Source of the DNA: JAZBPO01 sp963691775
GTDB lineage: Bacteria > Pseudomonadota > Gammaproteobacteria > Pseudomonadales > Azotimanducaceae
Length of the DNA: 64,000 nucleotides
NCBI GenBank assembly: GCA_963691775.1
Contig: OY829369.1
Span: forward strand, 310,001 to 374,000
Direction of reading: 5' to 3'
How positions within the stretch are numbered: position 1 is the first letter of the stretch; each line of letters begins with the position of its first letter. Position numbers and translations under genes: made by a program. Below, piece after piece: positions 8,085-17,496 of the stretch. A model generated the notes under the pieces. That model worked only from the letters and a program-made list of their open reading frames with translations. It was not told the DNA's origin and did no database searches.

Positions 8085-10625
8085 GTGCCGAAGCGCCGCC
8101 GCCAGCGACACTGGTATGAGGACCTCGGCCTCGAAGCCGATCCGTTCGCGGCACCGCCTGCGACCCTGTTCGGCGACGAAGCGCGAAAGCTCGTGCTGGC
8201 CAGGATGCTGCAGGCGACGAGCCGGACACCGCCGGTCCTCGTCGTCACTGGCGCCGGCGGCGTCGGCAAATCCACTCTCCTGAGAGCTGCACGGGCGCGC
8301 GCCGCGGACGATGCACTCTGCCTTTCACTCAACGGCAATCTTTTCACGGACCCCGGGGCGCTGACGCAACAGCTTTGGCACTCCCTGACCGAAGCCGCAG
8401 GCCCGATCGCAAACGTCGGAGGCTCGGCGCGCGAACTCGGGCAGGCGCTTGCAGCGCTGTCAAAGGAGCGGTCAGCGATACATCTGCTGGTCGACGACGC
8501 CGGCGAGTACGACGATAGCTGCCTGGATCTGCTGATCGGCCTTGGCGGTTCATTATCTAGGAGGCCCTTCCGCGTCGTGCTTGTCGGGGACAAGGCGCTC
8601 GCTGATCGCCTCAGCTCACACCCGAAAGCTGCCCGCATGGCCTTTGAAACGCTGTCGGCGCTCAGCGAGGCGGGCACCGCGGCGTACCTCTCGACGCGCC
8701 TGCGCGACGTTAAGCTCGCAAACGGTGAGACACTCGTTCTGACGGATGATGAGCGCGCGCGCATCATCCGAGAGGCCCGGGGCAATCCTGCGAGCATCGA
8801 AGCACAGGCGCGCAGCACGCTTCGAGCACGCGTGCGTCGCCGATCGAGTCGCGCGCGCTCGGATCAATCGAAGAAGCGACGCAGATCGAAGAGAACGCGT
8901 GCCCTGGCGCGCACTCAGCTTGCCGGCGCGGTCGGCCTGATTGGTGCATTACTGGTCGGTGCGGGTCTCCTCATGCAGCCGCCCGAGCCGACATCGGCAC
9001 CCACCGCCAGCGATAAAGAAGCGCCAGCGGACGCTGCGCCCTCCCCGCCCGACGAGGGCGGTGCGCAGGGCCCCAGCACACAGCCGAAGCTACGAGCGCG
9101 CGCTGCCAATGAAGTCCCTGCGCCGGAGGCGGGCATGGATGATGCGCAGCCCTCGGGCAGCGAAGCGCGAGCGCCGCTCACGCGCACGGCAGCAACCTCT
9201 GACGTACGCACACAGTCGCCGAGCGCAACGAATCAGCCTCTTCCACGCGCGAACCTTCAACGCTTCACCGCCCCCCCTCGCACGCTCTCGACGCCCGATC
9301 CGGACGTCGCTCGCTTCGAATCGGCCACCCCTGCCGGCAACGGCAGGGCGCTCTCTGAAGCAGGCGACGAGCGCGAAGTCATGGCCACGGAGCGTTCGGC
9401 GACGGCCACCGACTCACGCACGATCCTGCAGACGCTTGCTTCGTTCTTCGGCACATCCGACGAGGAGAGCCCCACTGCGCGTGATGAGGAAGTCGGGGCA
9501 CCCGAGGCGGCGTCAGGCATAGCCGCGGCAAACGGTGCTGCCCTTGTCACCGAGCGTTCGGGCGTGCGCCAATCGCGACCCTTGCAGCCCAGGGATGGGG
9601 TCGAGACGCGTCGGCCACTTCCGGTCGACTCCCGGGAAGCGCTATCACCCTCGCCCCCAGAAAGCGGCCGGATCAACGAGATCAGTGTCGGATCATCGAC
9701 ACCCGCGCCCGCGCTCACATTCGATCAGGTTGCGGGAGCCCCCGAGCAGCCCCGGACAAGTGGTGCGCTGAACGATCGCGCCGACGGCGCATCAGGGGCT
9801 GCGCCCGTTCCCGGAAGCGCTGGCGTCAAAACAACGGCGCCGGCCGCTGCACGCACACCGCTCCCGAACCCGGCCCCGGCCCCGGTAGATGCGCGAGTCT
9901 CTGGCCTTTCTGAGACGACCGCCCCCACGGAGCAGCCCGGCGCCTTGGCCGCGCCTGAGGGTGGCGCCTCGGCGAGCTCAGGCGAACGGCCCGACGCTTA
10001 CGCGCTGAACGTCGAAGCGCCCGCGATCCAGCAGACCGAGCTCCTTCCTGCCGAGGTCAATACCGATCCGCCGGATGAGATCGCGCGCATGGAAGCAAAT
10101 GGACGCGATACGGCTGCGATGACCGCCGGTGCCGTCGAGCCGACAGAGACGGTGCAGGCGTCCACGCCAGCGAGCGAACGCATAGCGATGCGCACGTCGC
10201 CCAGCCAGCGCGATGTGCTGGCCACCAGAGCCTCGCTGCTTGATCGGCTTCGGGGCGCAGCGTCCGCAGCGCCCGGTACTGCAGCGCGGGTACCGTCTTC
10301 GCAGACAGCTCAGGCCTATGGCGGACGGCTGGCGGGTGAGCGCGAGATTCTCGAACTCCCGAGCGACGCACTCGTATTGCAGGTGATGGTCGTTTCTTCC
10401 GCAACGCGGGCGGCACTGTGGTTCACCGAACAGCAGGGCACTGGAAGCTATGCCGTATATGCCCGTGGCCAGGGTGCCGAGCGCCAATGGATCGTCCTTC
10501 AGGGCCCCTTCGAGGACCGCGGCCGCGCCGAGGCGGCTGCCCGCGAGTTCGAACGCCGCACAGGCGTCAGCAACCCGTGGGTGCGCTCCGTTGCCGACGT
10601 CCAGGCGGAAATCGAACCCATCTGA
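8085..10625 (+). CDS. DamX-like AAA ATPase with transmembrane helix and C-terminal SPOR domain
   Basis: 846 residues, GTG start. Residues 1-250 are an ExeA/DamX-type P-loop ATPase: Walker A GAGGVGKST (G56-T64), Walker B-like HLLVDDAGEY. A basic stretch (RRRSSRARSDQSKKRRRSKR) precedes one transmembrane helix (about 279-298), placing the ATPase in the cytoplasm and the rest in the periplasm. A very long Pro/Ala/Ser/Thr/Glu-rich, probably disordered linker (about 300-750) ends in a SPOR domain (about 762-846; LQVMVVSSATRAALWF, WIVLQGPFEDRGRAEAA), which binds denuded septal peptidoglycan. A role at the division site is inferred from family knowledge. The usual aroK-aroB neighbours are absent. The GTG has a weak ribosome site. 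Confidence 0.85.
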   Translation: MPKRRRQRHWYEDLGLEADPFAAPPATLFGDEARKLVLARMLQATSRTPPVLVVTGAGGVGKSTLLRAARARAADDALCLSLNGNLFTDPGALTQQLWHSLTEAAGPIANVGGSARELGQALAALSKERSAIHLLVDDAGEYDDSCLDLLIGLGGSLSRRPFRVVLVGDKALADRLSSHPKAARMAFETLSALSEAGTAAYLSTRLRDVKLANGETLVLTDDERARIIREARGNPASIEAQARSTLRARVRRRSSRARSDQSKKRRRSKRTRALARTQLAGAVGLIGALLVGAGLLMQPPEPTSAPTASDKEAPADAAPSPPDEGGAQGPSTQPKLRARAANEVPAPEAGMDDAQPSGSEARAPLTRTAATSDVRTQSPSATNQPLPRANLQRFTAPPRTLSTPDPDVARFESATPAGNGRALSEAGDEREVMATERSATATDSRTILQTLASFFGTSDEESPTARDEEVGAPEAASGIAAANGAALVTERSGVRQSRPLQPRDGVETRRPLPVDSREALSPSPPESGRINEISVGSSTPAPALTFDQVAGAPEQPRTSGALNDRADGASGAAPVPGSAGVKTTAPAAARTPLPNPAPAPVDARVSGLSETTAPTEQPGALAAPEGGASASSGERPDAYALNVEAPAIQQTELLPAEVNTDPPDEIARMEANGRDTAAMTAGAVEPTETVQASTPASERIAMRTSPSQRDVLATRASLLDRLRGAASAAPGTAARVPSSQTAQAYGGRLAGEREILELPSDALVLQVMVVSSATRAALWFTEQQGTGSYAVYARGQGAERQWIVLQGPFEDRGRAEAAAREFERRTGVSNPWVRSVADVQAEIEPI

Positions 10626-11287
10626 TCCCTGCCTGGCACGCCCCACGCTCCCCTTTGGAGTGCGCGAGATTCGAGCGACGTGCCGCCGCCGAGTCGCGGA
10701 CAGGCGCGACGTTCCCTTCTCGGGCCGCCACCACACGCCTATCGGCGGCTGGCGTGCCGTGACGCAGATTCGGGCCGGCGGTCACCTTTACGCCCAGCGA
10801 ATCGTGACGCGCCTGCATTGCGACCTGGACGCGGCGAAGCGCGCCGCGCTCGAATCAGCGGGGCTTGGCGACCACGCTGACAACCGCGCTATATGGCTGG
10901 CCAATCCAGGCGAGCCAATCCAGGCGGGCCAATCCAGGCGGGCCAATCCAGGCGCCAATACGGGCGAATGGCATCGCGCAGGGCAAAGGGCGCGCCACGC
11001 GATCAGGGACACCACGCACAGGGGCCTTGCCGCCAGCCCGGATAGACGCGGGTGCTTTCGCACGGCCCGTTCTTTCGGCAGACCGTCGTTGCCACCGAGG
11101 CAGGCATCCCGGCAAGACCGAAAGCCTTACCCAGCCCTGGAGCGGCGTTGGCAGAGCCAACGGCTTCGGCGCATCGCGGCCGCGCCGCCGTGCGCGGAAG
11201 CTGGAGATCACCGTGAACGAGGCGAATCAACGAGACCCGGACGCGCGCGACCCGGCGATCGCTCTAGGAGCGCGGCAAACGCGCATT
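10626..11287. other. 662-bp intergenic region with a short tandem repeat
   Basis: Convergent region between the DamX-like gene and the minus-strand gene ending at 11288. Open frames of more than 300 codons cross it, but they have noise composition and no ribosome sites. The one notable structure is a 14-bp tandem repeat at 10900-10967, listed separately. Confidence 0.55.
10900..10967. repeat. 14-bp tandem repeat, about 4.9 copies
   Basis: Units GCCAATCCAGGCGA (10900), GCCAATCCAGGCGG (10914, 10928), a 12-base copy at 10942, and a diverged copy GCCAATACGGGCGA at 10954. The unit length is not a multiple of three and the region has no supported gene, so it is a non-coding microsatellite-like array. 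Confidence 0.85.
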
Positions 11288-11974
11288 TCAGGCATCACAG
11301 GCAAGATTGGCAAATGTTTCGTTGGCAAACAGGTCTTCGTACTTGCGATCAAGGAAGCTCGTCTGGCCAACCCACTCCGTTACCAAATCGGTGATCCGCA
11401 GGTAGTAATCGATCGGCACATCCCCGATCGGACCGTTGTGCTCGAAGACTGCGTCGCGCACAAGGCCGATCATCACCTGGTACTGCCCTTCCTGGTAATC
11501 GATGAGTGCACCGATCTCCGTAGCCATCTCGAAATCAGCGTGCAGGAGATAGCCGGACTCACTCGCGAGGGTCCAGGCCGACCGCCGGAGCGAGTCATTG
11601 ACCATGAGTCGATAGAGGTCGGTCTTGTCAGTTTCGGCTTGAGAGTCGATCTGCAGGGCAGCGATCGACGCGCTGGACAGCGCGAGCATGCCCTGCTGAC
11701 GCGGCATGAAGTCCCGGTCGATGAGCACACGGTTGAACTCAAGCTCGAACTTCACGTTGCACAGGGCGATGAGCGTCCGATCCTCGATGTCTGTTGCTTC
11801 GTCCCAGTCTTGCAGTGCGAACGCCAGAAGAATGCTGGCGCCGATAAAGACCGACTCAGCGATTACGGCTCGCCAGTTCACCTGTGCGCTCAGCTTCGAC
11901 AGCGGTCGCCGCGTCTGCCGGGAGGTCGAGGCTTCCTGTAGATCGTCTTCATGATCCATGGTTTCAGTAGGCAT
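11288..11974 (-). CDS. Single-helix membrane protein of unknown function
   Basis: 228 residues. A charged cytoplasmic N-terminus (about 1-32) is followed by one membrane helix (about 35-54, VIAESVFIGASILLAFALQDW) and then a mostly helical acidic domain. The pattern of a single helix running into Q-x-W-x-E and then an E/R-rich helix resembles DUF6090-like proteins, but I hold that loosely. ATG 11974 is used; ATG 11959 (MDHEDD) is an alternative, and neither has a good ribosome site. It lies 85 bases downstream of the creatininase gene on the same strand and may be co-transcribed. Confidence 0.65.
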   Translation of the reverse strand: MPTETMDHEDDLQEASTSRQTRRPLSKLSAQVNWRAVIAESVFIGASILLAFALQDWDEATDIEDRTLIALCNVKFELEFNRVLIDRDFMPRQQGMLALSSASIAALQIDSQAETDKTDLYRLMVNDSLRRSAWTLASESGYLLHADFEMATEIGALIDYQEGQYQVMIGLVRDAVFEHNGPIGDVPIDYYLRITDLVTEWVGQTSFLDRKYEDLFANETFANLACDA

Positions 11975-12058
11975 CAGTCCGATTCAGAACGCGCGCAGCG
12001 ATCGTGCAGGCGCACCATCCGCTCGAAATCCATGACGCTCGGAGCGTGTCCGAGCGCT

Positions 12059-12805
12059 TCAGATTTCGGGCGCAAACTGCCCGAAGTCTTCGATGATTTC
12101 TTGTGCGGCGAGCTCCGCCAGCGCCCTGCCGTGCTCCGGTGTCGCGAGTCCTGGGTTCGAGCCGATGCGGCCATCTGGAAAACGCCTGCGGTAGTTCGCC
12201 GCGTCCGTGAAGCCACCCGACGGTGCAATCTCTGGATCGAGCGGCGCGACCTTGATGTGATCGGGATATGCGTACTGCGTGACCGCGACCTCAGAAGGCG
12301 TGGCATGCGCGCCATGCGCCTTGCCATAGAGCGCCTTGCATTTCGCGTAGGTGTCTCGGCCTTCCCACCAGTTGCGCAAACGGCAGGTCACCGCGGGCCG
12401 GTCGCCGCCTGTCTGCAGCGATCGACTGGCATAGATCTCGGCAAAGCCCGCGTTGATCGTCGCGACGTTCCCGCCGTGCCCATTGAGCCAGTAGAAGTGC
12501 GTGAAACCGTGCCGCGCCAACGAATCTACCCAGTCGACCATGTTCGCGATGAAGGTCGAAGGCCGTAGGGTCATGGATCCGGGAAACGCCAGGTGGTGCT
12601 GCGCAACGCCGACGTTGAAGGTCGGCGCCATGAGCAGACCGGACCGATCAGCCGCAAGCCCGCCGATGATTTCCGGACAGAGTGCATCAGTCCCGATTAG
12701 TCCCGTGGGCCCGTGCTGCTCGGTGGACCCGATCGGGATAAGGATCGCCGTACTGCTGCGCAGGTAAGTTTCAACCTCGGGCCAAGTGGAGAGATGCAGT
12801 CGCAT
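12059..12805 (-). CDS. Creatininase-family amidohydrolase
   Basis: 248 residues, close to the family norm of about 250. Metal-site motifs are visible: IPIGSTEQHGPTGLIGTD near residue 25-40 and the conserved NGHGGN near residue 110, followed by a Glu-containing region. The family hydrolyses cyclic or linear amides (creatinine, formamidopyrimidines) with two divalent metals; the substrate here is unknown. ATG 12805 has AGGA seven bases upstream. The frame stays open up to 13279, but those residues show no family similarity. Confidence 0.88.
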   Translation of the reverse strand: MRLHLSTWPEVETYLRSSTAILIPIGSTEQHGPTGLIGTDALCPEIIGGLAADRSGLLMAPTFNVGVAQHHLAFPGSMTLRPSTFIANMVDWVDSLARHGFTHFYWLNGHGGNVATINAGFAEIYASRSLQTGGDRPAVTCRLRNWWEGRDTYAKCKALYGKAHGAHATPSEVAVTQYAYPDHIKVAPLDPEIAPSGGFTDAANYRRRFPDGRIGSNPGLATPEHGRALAELAAQEIIEDFGQFAPEI

Positions 12806-13348
12806 GTGCAGGTCCTGTTGTGCTGATGCCCTGGAAATCAGGTAGCCGTCAGTGCTGAAAAGCGCCCGTACCGATGGGCGCGCGATGGTACGCCGCCAGA
12901 GCCAACGAGTTCCTGTGTTTTCGCCGCGATTCTGGTCTCGATGCGCTCGGAGAGCCAGGACAGCTCGGCAGCGCCCTAGTCGGGTTGTGCCGGCGCGCAA
13001 GGCGATCCGCGAAGGATCGGGTCTGGACAATTGCAGCCCCAAGGGCACCGCCCACGCAAGTCCTTGCCCAGTCAGCAGACACCAGTGCTCACCGGGCGAG
13101 TCCCGCACGGGGGACTCGTACAATCCATACACGCGGACCCGGCTGCCGAAAGACGGGGATGGCGTCCGCGTAGTTCTGGTGGCAAGCCAGGTTCCTTGGA
13201 GCGCAGCACTGCTGGAGCCGTGCCCGGGCGCCTGCACTCGCTCCGCTGCGGTTCGCGCCCCACCCTGCTGGGCAAACATGTCGGCGTGCGCGACCGCTAT
13301 GGCCGTAAACTCCCGGCTCGACGGACACGTTGCCCGTTGAATGGCGCC
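12806..13348. other. 543-bp intergenic region, no gene seen
   Basis: Between two minus-strand genes. It contains a perfect 8-bp inverted repeat (13097-13104 with 13111-13118, CGAGTCCC/GGGACTCG) without a following T-run. It may be an operator or weak terminator of the upstream acylase gene. No start codon with a ribosome site was found on either strand. Confidence 0.5.
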
Positions 13349-15562
13349 TCACAGCCGCGGGCTGAGTTCCTCTCGGGAGCGGATATGGTCCTTCAGCGCA
13401 TCCGGCGTCCACCAGCTCGGCTTCAGCGAACGATCGCTGAACACGGTTCGCGCCTGATCATCGTAATGCGGTGAACCCGGTCGGTCCGATTGCCCAACGG
13501 GCAGATATAGCCAGCTCTGGATGGGGTCCGAAAGGACCACGATCTGCGTCGATGTCTGGCCCCGATTGCCATGGCGCTGAAAACTGTCGTCTGGCTCTCC
13601 GTAGCCCATGGAGCGCAGCGTCGTCAGCCCGAGATGATCACCACCGCCGCCCCCAACGGGCCAGCTCTGCTCGTCCCGGCCGACCCGAAACACCCGCCCC
13701 CAGGGTTCGGTTGTGCTGCCCAGCTCAGAGCGCATGTGCGCCATGGCAAGCGTCCAGGCCTCCCTGACCAGGGCGAGATCGGTTTCGCTCAGATCAATCG
13801 CCTTCGGCGTGCGTTGCTCGACGATGGCGTAGTGGTCGTCGACCTTGGCGCGCATTGCTGGACCCGCTTCCATCTCATGCAGCGTGCTTCGCCAGTAGAA
13901 GTACTTGAGCCCCGCGGTGCTGTCCTTCGTCAGCAGTCCGTCCCAGGCGAGCAGCTCTGAGAGTTCCTCCGATTCGGAGGGCCCTGCCATCTCCAGCACC
14001 TCAAGCCAGCGCCTGTAGCCGAAAGGCGTGACGTCCACCGCATACGCAAGCGCTTCCTCAACGGTGACGTTCGAATCGGCCTGAAGCAGTTCGATCGCCC
14101 TCGCGCCCCGCTGGTTGGTCCAGCCTTCGAGCGACGCGCCGTGATCGGCGCTTGAGTACAGATAGTCGGCCTGCGCAGCAAGCGCAAAGGGCGCATCCGG
14201 GATCATCGCATCCGGTGGAACGTTGCAGTTCTGCAGGTAGCCAGCCTCCGGATTCAGCACCTGCAGATGATCGCTGGCCGGGTGAATACCCTGCCACTCA
14301 CTAGCAGACGTGCTGCCGTCCACGGGCCGCGACCAGTCGTAGCCCTCCGGTCGGATTGGTACTCGTCCGGTCCTCTGGTAATAGATATTCCCTCGGGTGT
14401 CCGCAACCATCACGTTTTGCGGAAACAGGGACAGCGTTGCGCAGGCCGCCATGGCGCCCCGGTAGTCGTCCGCAAAATTGAGCGCCTCCCAGGCGCGATT
14501 GCGATCGGTGCTGGCGTCATAGGAAATGCGGGCGGCATATGCCATGCCGTCGGTGCGCGCAACGATCGGGCCCTGCGGCGTCGACTCCCATACATAGTCC
14601 CGGGCGCTGCCGTCGGGGAAACCGAGCGTGACCGTATGTGAGTCGATCTCGCGCCATCCTTCGTCGTAGCGGTAGCGGTCCGGGTCATCCGGGTCGAGGG
14701 TCAGGGCGAAGACGTCCGCGGTGTCCGGCCCGCCGGTTGTCATGGCCCAGCCGATCTTGTCGTTGTGTCCCAGGCCGATGTACGGCGACCCCGCGAGGCC
14801 GACACCGCTGCCGCGCAGCTCACCGGCGTGAATACGCATCTCCCAGAATCGGCTCGGTCCCCACCAGGACAGGTGCGGGTCGATCAGCAGGATGGCATTG
14901 CCGTCGGCCGTACGTGACGGGCTGACGGCCCACTGATTGGAGCCGCGCTGGGTGACCACGAAATCGGGCGTGATGCCGCCACGCGCCAGATCGCCGAGGG
15001 CCTCATCGATGGACCAGTTGTAGAGGAACATGCGCCCGAAGGCATCGATCATCTCAGGTGTGATCGCGCCATCTGTCCACCAGGGCGGCAGGTCCTCAGG
15101 ATGCGCTGCGTAGAAATCGCTGATCCCGTTCGCGAAAGCGGTGATGCGTCCCTTTTCCTCATCCGACATCTTTGCGATGGAGGCCGTAGCGTTCCTCATA
15201 TGCCCGAACATGTGGGCGAGCAGAGAAATCTGCACGCCCTCTTCGCCCGCCACCTCCGTGAACTCGCCCATGGCAAGTTTGAGATTCATCAGCAGCTGCT
15301 CGGGTCTGTCTTCCGCCTGAGTCCAGCCCTGGGCATAGAGGCCGGCTTCAACCGTTGGCGCGTAGATATGAGGCACACCATAGGTGTCTCGATACAACAC
15401 GGTCTTCCCGGCATCTGCGCCTGTGCCGGGCAGGGAGGCGGAAACTTGCGACGCTGGCTGCACCGCTTCCGGCGGAGCCGCATCACAACCGACCAGAGCC
15501 GCAGCCAGAAGACAGAACAGGACGGCGCTGCGTCCCTTGGCTTGAATATCGCAACGGCCCAT
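13349..15562 (-). CDS. Penicillin acylase-family Ntn hydrolase, lipoprotein
   Basis: 737 residues. The signal peptide ends in a lipobox (LVGC, Cys26), so the precursor is a lipoprotein exported to the periplasm. An alpha-subunit region (about 55-200; YRDTYGVPHIYAPT) is followed by the autoprocessing site QRGSNQWAV, where Ser208 would become the N-terminal nucleophile of the beta subunit. Downstream HNDKIGWAMTTGGPDTADVF is also typical. Relatives cleave acyl-amide bonds of beta-lactams, acyl-homoserine lactones or aculeacin; the C-terminal signature is insufficient to choose. A GGAGG ribosome site precedes ATG 15562. Divergent from the sulfatase operon at 15766. Confidence 0.92.
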   Translation of the reverse strand: MGRCDIQAKGRSAVLFCLLAAALVGCDAAPPEAVQPASQVSASLPGTGADAGKTVLYRDTYGVPHIYAPTVEAGLYAQGWTQAEDRPEQLLMNLKLAMGEFTEVAGEEGVQISLLAHMFGHMRNATASIAKMSDEEKGRITAFANGISDFYAAHPEDLPPWWTDGAITPEMIDAFGRMFLYNWSIDEALGDLARGGITPDFVVTQRGSNQWAVSPSRTADGNAILLIDPHLSWWGPSRFWEMRIHAGELRGSGVGLAGSPYIGLGHNDKIGWAMTTGGPDTADVFALTLDPDDPDRYRYDEGWREIDSHTVTLGFPDGSARDYVWESTPQGPIVARTDGMAYAARISYDASTDRNRAWEALNFADDYRGAMAACATLSLFPQNVMVADTRGNIYYQRTGRVPIRPEGYDWSRPVDGSTSASEWQGIHPASDHLQVLNPEAGYLQNCNVPPDAMIPDAPFALAAQADYLYSSADHGASLEGWTNQRGARAIELLQADSNVTVEEALAYAVDVTPFGYRRWLEVLEMAGPSESEELSELLAWDGLLTKDSTAGLKYFYWRSTLHEMEAGPAMRAKVDDHYAIVEQRTPKAIDLSETDLALVREAWTLAMAHMRSELGSTTEPWGRVFRVGRDEQSWPVGGGGGDHLGLTTLRSMGYGEPDDSFQRHGNRGQTSTQIVVLSDPIQSWLYLPVGQSDRPGSPHYDDQARTVFSDRSLKPSWWTPDALKDHIRSREELSPRL

Positions 15563-15765
15563 TCCTCACCTCCGCCTTGCCTGAGCGTTTTGCCTAAGAG
15601 TACCGTCAGGGACGCTCCGGCGACTGCTGCCTGCGAACTCGATGCGTCTGTCCTTTTGTCGATCCCTCGCATGCGCAGTACGGCAGGAAGGGTGCGGCGA
15701 GCATCGGCGCATGGCAGGCGGGTCCGCAGCGGAGAGTCAATCCCGACCAACAGGGAGCCGGACGC

Positions 15766-17496
15766 ATGAAGGATTCGTTTGCACCAGGCATCGAAACCGT
15801 CGGACCTGAAGACCAGCTGGCCCACCCCGATCATCTCGCGCACTCAGAGCGCCTCGTGCGCAAGCTCTACCAGGTGCGCGAAGGCGCGTGGAGCCTGGTG
15901 GGCAACGGCCTTTCAAACCAATCCTTCATCGAAGGCCCCGAGGGCCTCATCGTCATCGACACCGGTGACTGTCGCGAAGAGATGGCGGCAGCCATGGCAG
16001 AGATCAGGACCCGGACCGACGCGCCAGTCGTGGCGTGCATCTACACCCACTTCCACTACGTAGGCGGCACCGAGGTTCTGCTCGAGGTGTCCGGGAATCC
16101 GGATCTTCCCATCTGGGGGCACGCCGGGATCGAAGCCAATCTCAAGCGTTTCGGCGGCGAGGTCGGGCCCCGGGTGTCGCGCGGACTCGTCCACCAATTC
16201 GGAATGGCAATGCCGGCGCAGGGGCCCGACGGGCTCGTCAATGTCGGCCTCGGCAACTTCTACCGGAATCCCGATCACGCGCCTTTCACCCGCGCCTACG
16301 TCACCGCCAACAACACCTTCGAGGCGCCCACGAAAGCCCGTATCGCAGGCCTGGACGTCCACTTCCTGCCGGCCCCATCGGACGCCACCGATTCCGCCAC
16401 GGTCTGGTTTCCCGAACTGGGCATCGCCGTGAACAACCTGCTCTGGCCGGCCCTGTTCAACGTGTTCGCGATACGAGGCGAGGAGTACCGGGATCCGCGC
16501 ATTCTCATCAACGGACTCGACGAGCTGCTGGACCTCGACGCCACGCACCTCATTGCCGCCCATGGCCCGCCCATGTCCGGCGGTGCCGAGATTCGGGAGC
16601 GCGTACGAGACTACCGCGACGCGATCCAGTTTCTTTGGGACCAGACGGTGCGGCACGCGAATCTGGGATACGGCCTCGATGAGATGATCGCGCACATCAC
16701 GCTGCCGAAAGCCTTCTCTGCGCACTTCACCACCCGACAGTTCTATGGCCTGGTGGAACACCATGTGCGCCAGATCTACACGGGCCTGTTTGGCTGGTTC
16801 GATGAAAACGAAGCGAATCTGTTCCCCGTGCCGCTACCCGAACGCGCGGCGCGGATGATCGAAGGCTTCGGCGGCATCGAGAAGGTGCGCGCCCAGGCCG
16901 ACGCCGCCATCGACGCAAAGGACTATCGCTGGGCGATCGAGCTGGCGTCGTGGCTGGTGCGCAGCGAAAAGAACTCGCGTGGACGCGCCGACGCGGGTGC
17001 GCCCGAGGATCGAGCCCGACTCGGCAGTGCGCTGCGCGGCGTAGCGCGCTCGAGCACGTCCGCCAACGTGCGTAACTGGTGCACTACCCGCGCGCTGGAA
17101 CTCGACGCGCTGGTGGATATCGAGCGCCTCCGCGGTCACCGGATCCGCAAGGCGGACGTCATGGGCAGGCCGCTGAGGGAAACTCTGGCCATTCTCCGGG
17201 TGCGGCTGGTGCCAGCGGCCGCCGCGGACGTCGCGGACGAGCTCACGGTGCGTCTCGCTGACGGAACCGTCGCGGGACTCGCCATCCGCAACTGCGTCGC
17301 CGTGCCCACCGAAGGTTGCGATGACGGCGTACAGCTGCACACCGACCTTGCAACGCTGGGCGACCTGCTCGCGGGCAAGCTCAGCCTCGCTGACGCCCTC
17401 GCGACGGAACACTGCAGCACCAATGACGCAGCCCGCCTCGCGGCCTTCATGGCGTGCTTCGAGATTGCGCCGCAGCAGGGACGGAGCCAGCGATGA
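15766..17496 (+). CDS. Alkylsulfatase-like metallo-beta-lactamase-fold protein with altered metal motif
   Basis: 576 residues with the layout of SdsA1/BDS1-type alkylsulfatases: a metallo-beta-lactamase domain (about 40-270), a helical dimerisation domain (about 280-415), and a C-terminal SCP2-like domain (about 445-570). The second sheet holds TVWFPELGIAVNNLLWPALFNVFAIRG-type features and the late His in AAHGPPMSGG (H266). The usual T-H-x-H-x-D-H motif reads T94-H-F-H-Y-V-G-G here, lacking the Asp-His pair, so metal site 2 may be altered. No signal peptide is seen. GGGAG precedes the ATG. The stop overlaps the next gene (ATGA). Enzyme activity is an inference. Confidence 0.75.
   Translation: MKDSFAPGIETVGPEDQLAHPDHLAHSERLVRKLYQVREGAWSLVGNGLSNQSFIEGPEGLIVIDTGDCREEMAAAMAEIRTRTDAPVVACIYTHFHYVGGTEVLLEVSGNPDLPIWGHAGIEANLKRFGGEVGPRVSRGLVHQFGMAMPAQGPDGLVNVGLGNFYRNPDHAPFTRAYVTANNTFEAPTKARIAGLDVHFLPAPSDATDSATVWFPELGIAVNNLLWPALFNVFAIRGEEYRDPRILINGLDELLDLDATHLIAAHGPPMSGGAEIRERVRDYRDAIQFLWDQTVRHANLGYGLDEMIAHITLPKAFSAHFTTRQFYGLVEHHVRQIYTGLFGWFDENEANLFPVPLPERAARMIEGFGGIEKVRAQADAAIDAKDYRWAIELASWLVRSEKNSRGRADAGAPEDRARLGSALRGVARSSTSANVRNWCTTRALELDALVDIERLRGHRIRKADVMGRPLRETLAILRVRLVPAAAADVADELTVRLADGTVAGLAIRNCVAVPTEGCDDGVQLHTDLATLGDLLAGKLSLADALATEHCSTNDAARLAAFMACFEIAPQQGRSQR

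Noticed and set aside
10450..11941. Long plus-strand open frames of 314 and 358 codons across the intergenic tandem repeat
   Set aside because: No ribosome site, atypical composition, and they run antisense to the membrane protein gene at 11288-11974.
13097..13118. Inverted repeat considered as the acylase terminator
   Set aside because: About 230 bases from the stop and no T-run on the minus strand.
12806..13279. N-terminal extension of the creatininase frame
   Set aside because: 158 extra residues without family similarity; good ribosome site at ATG 12805.
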